This document shows positions 33,111 to 43,235 of a DNA stretch of 64,000 bases, piece by piece (the stretch's first letter is position 1; every line of letters begins with the position of its first letter). Source of the stretch: Chamaea fasciata (lineage: Eukaryota > Chordata > Aves > Passeriformes > Sylviidae); contig JARCOQ010000005.1 of NCBI GenBank assembly GCA_029207755.1, forward strand, positions 58,663,414 to 58,727,413, written 5' to 3'. The notes beneath the pieces were generated by a model, which saw only the letters and a list, made by a program, of their open reading frames with translations, had not been told where the DNA came from and ran no database searches. Position numbers and translations under genes: made by a program.

Positions 33111-33956
33111 TTTCTCAACAGGCGTTATTTGCCTGAAGCAGAATACTCTGTCAAGAAGAAGCCAGAAGAGCCCAGATCTTGGGAAGCTGAGTGTGCTAGA
33201 AAACAAGAACCTCCAAAGTCCTGGGAGATGCTTGTTGATATTAAAGAGCAGGAACAGAAGCAGAAACAAGAGACCCTAAAGCCTTGGGAAGCTCGTGTTA
33301 GACAGCAAGAACAAAAAAGACCAGACTCTCCAAAGCCTTGGGAAGCTCGTGTTAAAGAGGAGGAACAGAAGTGTGAGTCTGCAAAGCCCTGGGAGAGCCA
33401 TGTGGAGGAGGAACAACAGAAGAAGGTGGAAGCGCCAAAGGCATGGGTAGCACGTGTCCGAGAGGAGCAGGAGTCTCCCAAACCCTGGGTAGCAAAGGTC
33501 AGGGAAGAGCAGGACCAGAAGAAACAGGAATCACCTAAACCATGGGTAACAAAAGTTAGGGAAGAGCAGGAACAGAAAAAGCAGGAGCCCTCAAAACCTT
33601 GGGTAACCAAAGTTAAGGAAGAACCAGAAGAAAAGCAGGAATCTCCAAAACCTTGGGTAACCCAAACTAGGGAGCAACCAGAACAAAAGAAGCCAGACCC
33701 TATGAAAACATGGGAAGTGCCTGTTAGGAAAGAGCCAGAGCAAAAGAAGCAGGAGCCTGTGAAGGCTTGGGCTGCACATGTTAGGGAGGAGCCAGAACAA
33801 AAGAAGCAGGAGACTCGAGAGGCTTGGGAAAAAGCTGACAGGCAGCAGCAAGTGTCATCACCGCAGTTACAGAACCCTCCGAAGTCCTGGGCAGCTGCCA
33901 GTATGGGGCCAAAGGAACAGATGGGGCCAAAGAAGTTTGATATGGAACCCAAAGAA
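33111..33956 (+). CDS. CAPRIN2: CAPRIN2 coding exon 8, W-repeat region (residues 284-565)
   Basis: 846 nt, 282 codons, phase 0 at both ends, so skipping it would keep the frame. It starts with FLNRRYLPEAEYS, conserved with human. Then come 14 tryptophans, most in a (S/P/A)K(P/S/A)W context, and each is followed by a basic/acidic/Gln-rich spacer such as VREEQEQKKQES. In the centre the units are 18-19 residues (54-57 nt) and very similar to each other. It ends in KKFDMEPKE at donor GAA/GTGAGT. Human has a comparable but less regular region. It is probably disordered or a single charged helix. An antisense open frame of 275 codons covers the same exon and is an artefact of codon choice. Confidence 0.95.
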
Positions 33957-36372
33957 GTGAGTTGGCATATGTAGTATTATCTGTCATAAGCTTTTGACAT
34001 TAGTGTATTGGAATAAAGCCACCTGTTAGTAGAGGTGTGTAAGGTGTATTTGCTAGGCCAATATTTAGACTCCCATTTCTTTCTTTGGGGAAATAATTCT
34101 GGCAGCTAAAGTTTATATTTGAATAGCAAGATGGTCTGGTTTGCTTTTTACATCATCACAGTATTGCTGTTTGAACCTTGAATAACTGCTTTATGCATAA
34201 GACAGAAGAATTAACTTGGTTCATCTGTAGCCATTGGCTCTGGCCACAGTTAGCTGTACAAAGCAGGTATGACTCATCCAGGGATCAAATACTTTGTGGC
34301 TGCATGCAAATAACACTTCAGTAATTTTTAGGCTTTTGATTAAAATAGCTGCTGATTCAAGAGAGATCCAATGTCTAGATCAAGCAACACCAACTGTACA
34401 GGGGCTTAAATATGCATTTCCAGATGAATGCATAAACCATATTGCTGTCCTGGGAGTCTAACAATAGCATAGTGTTAGAAATGTAAAATGAAAGCCATTG
34501 CATGGCTTACAGCTGAACAGACTGCTACCCTTTGGTCACATTACCTTCTTTCTCACCTGTGCTTGGGTAGCAACAAGGCTGATCACTGTCAAAACAGATA
34601 ACTGAGCTCTGCTATGTCTGCCTTAGGTCACTAGGAGTAATGTTAATCTAAAGGTAGACTTCAGGAAGAAAATATGGGAAATTGAGCAGCTCTCTGTACA
34701 CAGTGTTGTCACCACTACTGCCTTTCTGCAAGAAAGCAGGAACCAGTACATCCCACGTTACTCAGGACAAATGATTAAGCTTGTATCTTGTCAGTAAACT
34801 TGGCATAACTGACAAATGGGTGCTCTTGTGCCTAGAAGCGGGACCGCAAACCGAAGGTTGAATACGAGATTAAAAAAGTATGTAACCATGCAGCACTGGG
34901 TAACAACGTGGGGTTGAGGTGTTTCAGCTTGGTCCATCTTTACACTCAAACTGAGTAGAATCTTGTGTCCACTGGTGATGGTGGTGGTACAAAGGGAAAA
35001 TCCGGTTGCCTCACTAAGTAACTCTGAGCACAAATAGGTGGTGTGCACCCATCTGTTTCCAGTAACTGAAACTAAGTACTGGAATAGTCTCAAGCACTTA
35101 TAAGGTGCCTTGGAATTTCTAGTGTCAGATTACCTTAAATACAAGATGCTTCCTCTTATTTTTTTATATGGGATGGATAGATGGATGGCCTAAGTGGTTG
35201 AGAAAACTGCAGCAGTGAGTAAAGAGGAGGGTCTCCAGTCACCTTGAGAAACTTGCAAACTCCTTCAGAATCTCCCTAGTAGTGTGTGGGTGTGCAAAAT
35301 TGCAAAAATACTGGCAAAATTAAACTAAATGCTGGAATGTGAGGCCACTGAAGGGGGATTGCTGAACTAAGTAAACAAAGCATGTTTTAAGTATTCAAAC
35401 TTGGATTTACACAGACCATAGGAAGGCATCAGCTGGCTTTATTTTTGCCTGGTAGCTATTGAGAAATCCTAATACCAGAAGTATATTGAATGAGTAGAAA
35501 ACAGTGTACTGTCAACATGGCTAGTTTCCGTAACCAGTTTTTTTAAAAAGACATCTTTGACTTGAGGTGCGTAAAAAGAACAATTAAAACCATGTTAAAC
35601 TTTTCAGGTAACAATTTCTCATGCCCTTATGTAAAAAAGAGGCAATGCAGTGCTATAGCTGGATCTGTTTGACTCTGAGAGAATCTATAAATGCTTTTGT
35701 GCAGGGATGCAGGCATGGCAGATGAAAGACCTGTGCCACTGCTGCTGGCCTCTGAGCTGAAGCTAGCTGTTAGAGCTCTGAGGTCTTTAAAAAAACTGTT
35801 TTGAGATATTAAAATAGCTTGTTTATCTTAATATGCCTTAAGGTGCATTACTGAAGAAGCTGAGCCTAAGACAGTCGGGTGAGCTATGTGCAGACCTGTT
35901 TACTGTTGTTCTGTTTAAATATTTGTGCAACCTGTGGGCCAGCAAACTTGGTTAGAGTTGAATTTGTGGCCTGGTATGGGAAACCAAAACAGTTTGGCTT
36001 GTTCTGTCATCCAGTGTCATTTAATTCATACCTGATGCGAATGCTGCTTTGAGTAGAAAGTGGATTTTAATTGTGTATCTACATGGCAATCACTGCTTAC
36101 AGCTTAGGTATCACCATTCTACCTCATTTAGTACTCCATAACTAACAAACCTAAAGAGGAATTGAAGTCCTGTCTCATAGAATGAAGTTTCCCTAGTAAA
36201 TGAGATGGTTGCAGTGGTTAGTGTGGTGTGTAAGTAGACCTTCAGTCTCTAAAGAAATCCAGCTTTGACAGGAGTCCCTGGTATATTGGCATTCTGACTA
36301 GGCAAATTCCAAAGTGGTCATTTGCAATGGTTTAACAGATCCTAGAACAAATTCTAGATGTTTCACTTCTAC

Positions 36373-36453
36373 TTTCAGTCAATTCTCTGGATTGACTGAA
36401 ATCTTAATCTTAAGTAGATGCTCTACTTAAACATTTGCTGAATGTTTAAGTAG
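36373..36453. repeat. Cluster of perfect short inverted repeats
   Basis: Three perfect hairpins in 81 bp. TTTCAGTCAAT (36373-36383) pairs with ATTGACTGAAA (36391-36401) across a 7-nt loop. TTAAGTAG (36410-36417) pairs with CTACTTAA (36423-36430) across 5 nt. CTACTTAAACATT (36423-36435) pairs with AATGTTTAAGTAG (36441-36453) across 5 nt. The second and third share the arm at 36423, so they exclude each other. Confidence 0.95.
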
Positions 36454-38825
36454 TGCTGAAGTTAGATTTCAGAAACATTTCTTATGACAAATTAGACTCT
36501 GAATTTACCAGTGCTGTTCAACTCTAGTGGTTCAAGCAACATTCGGATTAATGTTAAGTGATCTTAGCATGTACAGGTTTGATCTGAGCCAGACTAATAG
36601 GTCAGAGTCTGCTGCTAGTTTTTAATGACTACCAGAAACACCATCTAGTTGTAGGCTAGAAAGAAAGTATCTTAAGAATGTCAGGTACCTGCTCTTCTTC
36701 AAAGCATTTATTTTCATAAAAAGCATAAAACCTGAAATAATTTAATTTCCTGATATCTTTCTGTATATGATGTTATATTGCACTAAAATATTGTAGTTTT
36801 GAACCCCTAGGTACCAGCAAAGTAGCAAATCAGTATGAGGTAACTTGACTGCAGCTTCTTTTGGCTGGTGTATTTTAATGTCTATATGAACTAGAAAATA
36901 ACTTCTATGGAAGGGAAAGTCTCAGTGTTTCAGTCCTAGCTTAAAGCCCTGATATCATATATGTAACCCTGCATTCCTGTACTTCTTGAATTAAAAAATG
37001 CTACCAACAGAATGCATAGAGTATGAGCTGGGGAAGGAGATAAAAGCTCTGGTAAATTGTAAAAGCATACAGGAATTTTATCATATTTGGAAGCAAAAGT
37101 GAGAAGTCTTTTCTGCTTCCATGCTCTTGGGGCTTTTTCACCTTTTTTTTTTGTGTTTAATGTACAAGTCTCACTTATATGTCTAGTGGACTGTCTTAAG
37201 AGCTTTAGACCCTGCCAGACTTGACCTAGTTAGGTCACCTAAAGGTGAAGAGCTTCTGCTACCCATTTTCAAACACACGGAGCCAGTTTGGTAGTGTCCT
37301 TGTGTCTTAGTAGAAATTCTAGTGAGGAGGAACAGGATAACAAAAGCAGGAATCAGTTTAACCCATAATGGATTTACTATGACAGCAAGTGCTGTAAAGT
37401 TAAGACTTTTGGTGAGGACTAAAAGTGATGGACAGAAAGATCTAGATTACCAGTAACTTAATCTATAACTTGCTGAGATTAACTTAATTCAACTATATCT
37501 TTTGTCCTATGCTTATATCCCTAAAAGCTGTAGTTACTGTTCATTATTGGAGACTATAGCAATATAAACTTGCATTTAACTGGTAGTTAAAAGTAGTGCT
37601 TGTGCAGCAGAATTTCTAATTAAGGTAGAGCTGTACAAAGATGCACTCTTTTAACTATAGAATAAAGTAAAAGTCCTCATGGCTCATCAAGCAGCTATCA
37701 TGTGGACCACACAGGTACTAGAAACAGTCCTCTGGAGTTAATCATGTCCTGTAAGCTTCTTGCCTGTGCATGGTATTGGAATTTCTGCAAAGGCCAGAGA
37801 TTGGGGTCAGAAAACTGCTGAAAAGGAAATGCAAGAGTTTTTTAGGCTTGTCCTAAAAGTGGACAAAGACCACTTGATTAGTTTTTGGTGGATTTAGTGT
37901 GACAGTTGTCATCATAACACAAATACCCTTCTGCCATATATTTTCCAATGCTTCATGCAAATACTCAATAACACTACTGTACAATATATTGAAGTGGTAA
38001 CCTCCTGTTAGAAATATAGCTGTTTGTCCTGTAGGAAAATAAAGGCTTTCACATGTTCCTGCATATCTCAACATTTGGACCAGTTGACATAATGCTACTA
38101 AATGTCTTCAGATTTACCTCCCGCTAGCTGTATAGAGAAACATAAGAGTAGTAAAGCTTTAGAGAACCACAAAAATTATTGGTTTAAAATACTTCTAATG
38201 AGCCTACTTCTTCTCCATGCTGCTTTCAAGACATGTTAGACTATCTAGACAGTCTAATATTATTGTCACCCTATAAATAACAGGGCTTCTGCTGCTTAAG
38301 GAGCTTACTATTATGATTTTTCAGTTACCTTAGACTGACTTGTTCTCTGACAAAACATTTCCCTCTTTTAAAATGGAGTGAGAACCAGTTGGGATGAACC
38401 AACTGAAATAATCAAGGAGTAATAAAGCCCTGCAAAAGTCCATATTAGGCTATTGTGTGGGAGCATGGGTGTATTTATGCCAAACTCAGATGTAATACTT
38501 TCTGCGGGATGTGGTGCATTGTGATTCTGGCTTTTTAGTAGAAACATTTTGGTCTCCTCCTGAGTGGCTTGCTTGCTATATATCTCAGGTACAATTTTTT
38601 TAGTATGTCTGGAAATGCCCTCCAAATAAAAGATCTGTACTTATTGGTGTAGGCTCTATTGGTGGAAGTAAACCCCGAATGATGTAGCTTTGATTTTTAA
38701 GTTTGTTCTGGCCTTCAACTGAAATATGAATTTCCTTAGGTGGAATTGCCTAATTTTGCACTAGATGCAGGCAAATCACTTCTTTACATTTGACTATAAG
38801 AAACTGAAGTGAATTAATCCAGTGA

Positions 38826-38914
38826 AAGGTGTTCTTGCCCATGGCAGGGGGGTTGGAACTAGATAAACTGTCTTCAAGCTGTCTTCCAACCCAAACTGTT
38901 CTATGAAATCTGTG
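38826..38914 (+). mobile_element. Short CR1 3'-end fragment in intron 8
   Basis: GTTCTTGCCCATGGCAGGGG, GGTTGGAACTAGATAAACTG, GTCTTCCAACCCAAACTGTTCTATG and a following AATCTGTGA correspond to the last part of avian CR1 including the ATTCTATG-type tail. Sense orientation relative to CAPRIN2. Confidence 0.75.
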
Positions 38915-39107
38915 ACTTAACTAGTTGTAGCAACAGGAAGCTGATTCTTTCCTAATAAAGCAAAAACTTGATTCAGGAAATATCAATAACAGCACAGAAT
39001 TCCTTGGTCCACAGTGTCTGACACCTCTAGGTTACTGTGGAAGTATATTGGATAAGGCAGCTTGTCTTGCTTCTAGTATTAGATTCAATATAATTTCTCC
39101 TTTTTAG

Positions 39108-39239
39108 GTGCCTAAACCTGTACATCAGCCAGCTGCAGAATTTTGCTCTACTTCAACACTTCCAAAAGATCCAGTATTGAGAAGGGAAAAACTTCAGGAT
39201 CTGATGACACAGATACAAGGGACTTATAACTTCATGCAA
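39108..39239 (+). CDS. CAPRIN2: CAPRIN2 coding exon 9 (residues 566-609)
   Basis: Encodes VPKPVHQPAAEFCSTSTLPK, DPVLRREKLQDLMTQIQGTY and NFMQ, 132 nt, phase 0. Donor CAA/GTATGT. LPKDPVLR.EKLQDLMTQIQGT.NFMQ is a highly conserved block in this family. Confidence 0.97.
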
Positions 39240-39436
39240 GTATGTTTTTCTCTGCTGTTGTAGCTCAAAACTCTAGTTCCTACTGGGTTAGAAAAAACAG
39301 TGTTGGCAATGTGTGTTGGCACTGAATGAATGAATGTAGCCCTAATTAGCTAAAAGCAGCTTGTCAAGTGAGAATGTTTCATTTGTATCTAGAGTTTAAT
39401 TTTTTTCTACCCAATGGTGATCTTTTTTTTTGAAAG
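39240..39436 (+). other. CAPRIN2: CAPRIN2 intron 9
   Basis: About 200 bp, ending in a T-run and the acceptor TTTGAAAG. Nothing else noted. Confidence 0.85.
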
Positions 39437-39524
39437 GAGTCCATTCTGGATTTTGATAAAGCTTCACCAAGTGCCATTGGTTCATCCCAACCTCCTTCAG
39501 TTACTCCAGCAAGTAGTCCTGTAG
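39437..39524 (+). CDS. CAPRIN2: CAPRIN2 coding exon 10 (residues 610-639)
   Basis: Encodes ESILDFDKASPSAIGSSQPP followed by SVTPASSPV and one base of Ala, 88 nt. Donor TAG/GTAGGT. Ser/Pro-rich linker. ES.LDFDK is conserved. Confidence 0.95.
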
Positions 39525-39965
39525 GTAGGTGATACTGTAAGTGTAAATGGTATGTAAAATTTTTTGCAAGAACTAACAGGGTTTGCTTGGGCTGTTGACA
39601 AGTAGGCCTGGTGAAGACAACTTGTTTAGATATAAAGAACAGACCATGCTAAAACACTGGGTGGATCTTGGGCTGTAGAACTAAATTGCCCAATTTAATG
39701 ATTTTTTTCTTAATCTGGGAAGTGGGCATCTTTTCTGTGGTAAAAGTATTTTTGTCATTGAATACCTGTTCTCTTTTACCAAAAAACTGAGTTTTCAGTT
39801 AGGTTTGGTTTGCTGAGGCAAGGTTTAAATATTTGTAGTCCACATGGTAAAAATAGTTTGCATCTTCACATACCAAATTTTTTTAAAAATAGAACTGCAT
39901 ACCAAAATTATAGGTAGTGTTTGAATTTAAAGGTAAATGGTGCTTAATACATTTTATTTTTACAG
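39525..39965 (+). other. CAPRIN2: CAPRIN2 intron 10
   Basis: 0.44 kb of unique sequence with T-runs. Acceptor ATTTTTACAG. Confidence 0.85.
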
Positions 39966-40021
39966 CTTCAAAAGAGCAGAAACTGCCAAGTCAGAGTGAT
40001 TTTCTTCAACAGTCCCTTCAG
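39966..40021 (+). CDS. CAPRIN2: CAPRIN2 coding exon 11 (residues 639-657)
   Basis: A 56-nt exon encoding (A)SKEQKLPSQSDFLQQSLQ between acceptor ATTTTTACAG and donor CAG/GTAAGT. Phase 0 at the end. QSDFLQ is shared with human. Confidence 0.95.
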
Positions 40022-40624
40022 GTAAGTTCAAGTTAGGACTGCTCTGAAGAGGCAGATAGAGGTTATTTACCAGCATGGACTTATACTTGAGTTGTTTGGG
40101 TTTTTTTGACAGTAGTTTTATATTTCATACAATGTAGTAGCTTGAAAGCCTAAGATCACTCAAATGCTGACAAAGCTGGCTGCTCTTCTGGTTGAAAAGG
40201 GGAAATAAATGCTTGAAGTTTCCTGAAGTGTGTTGAAGATATGCTAGAATAGTTTGCATATTTTACCTATAGATTCAGGTGGTAGCCAGTAGTCTTGTGC
40301 AGAAGAACAGCTAGTTTCTTTCCTAGATAATGTGTTTTCATCTTCAGGATCCTTGCACCAAAGATTGTATACCTCAAGCTTTGGTAGTTGTGGTTAAATG
40401 TACCTTAAATTCAGTCACTGTGCTTGCATGTCTTGGGACTTTTACTTTTAAATGTTTTTCTTTGCCCTGAACAAGAACTCCTAAAAGACTGACTGGTCAA
40501 AACACTTCAGTCCCTGCATTATTTTGAGGTTTAATTGGACGTGCTGAGGGTGTGAGTTTTAGTGAAACCAAACATTTACATTTGATATTTTTGAAGCCTT
40601 ATCTCTCATTTTTCTCCTCGCAAG
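40022..40624 (+). other. CAPRIN2: CAPRIN2 intron 11
   Basis: 0.6 kb of unique sequence. The acceptor reads TCTCCTCGCAAG, with an A between C and AG. Confidence 0.8.
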
Positions 40625-40726
40625 GCTGCTGCTTCATCCATGGCACTCCATGGTTCAAACACTTCCCTGGCATCTCCTGATCATGCTCGTCCTGGCTCTG
40701 AAACTGAAGACTTGGTGACACCACAG
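40625..40726 (+). CDS. CAPRIN2: CAPRIN2 coding exon 12 (residues 658-691)
   Basis: Encodes AAASSMALHGSNTSLASPDH followed by ARPGSETEDLVTPQ, 102 nt, phase 0. Donor CAG/GTACCG. Only weakly conserved (human has a Ser-rich segment and GSETE here), but the frame and splice sites are good. Confidence 0.88.
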
Positions 40727-42335
40727 GTACCGTACCCTGGACTTCACTGGCATTCAGATCTGTGTCACTGCCAGCCCTAACAGAAATCTGACCTGGGGCC
40801 CTCCTGAATAACTGTACTTGAACAACATACAAGTAACAGGACTAGGATAGCCTACAGTCTGGAATACTTATAGATGGGTGGAAAACTCTTGCTAATACTG
40901 CATGAATGCAAAGTGAACAGCCTGCTTCTTGACATAGGAAGGATGTAGGATGAAAAATGCTCACTAAAAAGTGTGTTTCCCACATTCTTGTGGGAACATG
41001 GGAGCAGCATAAATATTTGCTTTGGTTATAGTGTAGAATATTCCCTCTAATGATGACAAAGAGGTTGCATAAGTTGGGATGGGTATTGTCATGAAATAGC
41101 AGAACCTGTGTGTAACCTGAAGACTGAGATATTCTCTAAAACACTAACTGAAGAAATACTGGGAATCTGACTTCCTGATGTTCAGCTAAGACCTAAAACT
41201 TTGCTTGCTTAATTGTATTTATGTGCAGTTAAACATTCAAATAGTGTTTAGAGCTGAAAAGTTTCAATTTATGCAGATCACTGTCTTAAAGGTCTCTTGT
41301 GAATTGTGTTGCTATGTTCAAGAACACAACTGGCTCTTTCCTGTTGGACTCTAATTCAGAGCATGTAGATTATAACGGGAAATGTTCTTGCTTTTTACAT
41401 TTGTTTTGCTGATGTACATGTTATCAGCATACTATGTATGTAGTACTTTCTTTCTTGATATACTGTGTACTGATAGGGCTATTAGTCTTACAACCTCTTG
41501 AATCAGCAGTTTTGTCCCTATTCTTGACACCTTCTATCACTTCTACGGTGCCATGAGACTCCTTGTGCTGACAAGAATTCAGTAATTTTGCTGTTCAATA
41601 TGCATCCAGAAGGCTTGTGCTGTGCTATAACGTAGAACATCTGATATAGTAGAATGCAAACTTATTGTTTGGAAATAAGGTTGCTTGTGCACAGCCTATT
41701 TCTAGTCCCTTCAGCTCGAAGTCTAGTGCCTTTCTTTTCCAGGGAAAGCAGTATTAAGTTTTTGTCCCAGCACAACCAGGGAAAACACTCCATGGTGACA
41801 GTGCTCCTCCTGGTGTGGAAGTACACCCCAGTGTTGTCTGAGGCACTGTGATGAGTATGTGGTGAGCACAGGACTGGTAGTCTTTAGCCCTAGGCTCTGC
41901 ATTTACGTACTAAGGAATTCCTAAACTTAGCATTACAAGTATGAGCTAACTATAGAGGATGCAGCCTTTGCAAAGCCTTGTCCAACAGAGCTTACCAGAG
42001 GCACAACATATCTTTCTGAGTAATTCAGTGAGACAGGTGTGTGTTGCAGATTTCACTGTAAGTGCTTGAAGCAATCTATGGTTCTTAAAATGATCTGACT
42101 TTGCAGGGCTAGTTGTGCAACCAGTTGTGTAAGAAGAGTAATCTAAATCTGAATCTCTAAAGCTAAGTACTTGAAGCTTTGGTTAAGATGACTATTTAAT
42201 ACTTTGGCTTTGGAATTAATGCTTGTCCTGGTCTTTCAGAATCCATTTGTCTCAACTTTTGCACTGATGTTCTGTAGCTTTACCAGAGCTCTGTTGTAGT
42301 ACTCATAACAGCAGGTGCATTATGGCTTCTTCTAG
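40727..42335 (+). other. CAPRIN2: CAPRIN2 intron 12
   Basis: 1.6 kb of unique sequence. A 65-codon open frame at 41,654-41,851 has no recognisable domain. Acceptor GGCTTCTTCTAG. Confidence 0.85.
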
Positions 42336-42446
42336 GTATCAACGCCACTTTCTCAAGAGAATGAGAAATATACTTCCCAGCCTCTGTATCAGACAAGTTC
42401 ATGTATTTCTGAGCCACTGATACCTAAAAAGATTGAAATTGCCCAG
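42336..42446 (+). CDS. CAPRIN2: CAPRIN2 coding exon 13 (residues 692-728)
   Basis: Encodes VSTPLSQENEKYTSQPLYQT followed by SSCISEPLIPKKIEIAQ, 111 nt, phase 0. Donor CAG/GTGAGC. This segment has no clear counterpart in the human sequence as I remember it. It is supported by strong splice sites and by preserving the frame, so it could be an alternatively used exon. Confidence 0.82.
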
Positions 42447-43073
42447 GTGAGCTGTCACAAGTAAGGTAAATATTTAAGTTGCTGAAATGGTAAGGCTCTA
42501 GACATGTTCCTTTTGACTCTTGATTCCTATAAATATCTAAATCAACACTTCATTTTGCCATCTGCACAACTGAGGCCTAATGCTGGTTAATACTTTGTCT
42601 GGACAACTCAGCATTGTTTCTAATCGGACACATATTTAAGTTGGAAATGAAAAAAAAAATCAGATGCCCTAAATTTCCTAAGTTCCTCCAGAAAAGAGAA
42701 GTAATTTTTAATATCAGCCAAAGAATCATTCTTTTACTAAATGGGACAGAAAGCATTCTGTGTGTCCTTAGTGGTAGGGAAAAATACCTAATGTCTCTTT
42801 ATTGTGATATTATTCCAAAGAATGGTATGTATAGTAGCTCATAGGCACATTTCACTTAATCAGCAGAGACTGCAATAGAAGTACTGTTTGCTGAGGATGC
42901 ACAGCAAGATTTGAAATTGTAAGCAAAAGCTATTTTGTAGCTCTACCATGTCCAAATGTCATCCTGTAGAAACTGCTGACTTCTGTCAGTCTAGGCTTTA
43001 GAACAAATTAACTGCTTCTGTTACTGCCTGATAATTATCAAGTGACCTTTCATTACATTTGTTCTTCCCCCAG
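42447..43073 (+). other. CAPRIN2: CAPRIN2 intron 13
   Basis: 0.63 kb of unique sequence. Acceptor TTCTTCCCCCAG. Confidence 0.85.
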
Positions 43074-43235
43074 GCAACTATTCCCCTCCCAAGTGAGCCA
43101 CAGTCGCCATTGCCTACTTCAAGCACCCCCATGCCATCAGTGCCATCAGTGCCCCCAGTGCAAAGCTTTCAGTCTCCTCCAGCAAGCAGCAGTTCTGTCA
43201 CTATAACAGCGGCTCCCTTTCAGGCTATGCAGACT
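43074..43235 (+). CDS. CAPRIN2: CAPRIN2 coding exon 14 (residues 729-782)
   Basis: Encodes a Pro/Ser-rich stretch ATIPLPSEPQSPLPTSS..., then a short PSVPSVPPV repeat and FQSPPASSSSVTITAAPFQA plus MQT, 162 nt, phase 0. Donor ACT/GTGAGT. The last third is nearly identical to human. Confidence 0.96.

Larger units (their letters stand above)
33957..39107 (+). other. CAPRIN2: CAPRIN2 intron 8
   Basis: At 5.2 kb, the largest intron. It contains the hairpin cluster at 36,373-36,453 and a short CR1 3' end at about 38,826-38,914. Otherwise unique, with no coding segment recognised. Acceptor CTCCTTTTTAG. Confidence 0.85.

Noticed and set aside
33125..33952. A 275-codon antisense open frame covering CAPRIN2 exon 8 (Ser/Cys/Phe-rich repeats)
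   Set aside because: It mirrors the sense repeats. The sense codons for Lys, Glu, Gln, Pro and Trp rarely create stops on the other strand. There is no start context, splice pattern or known domain.
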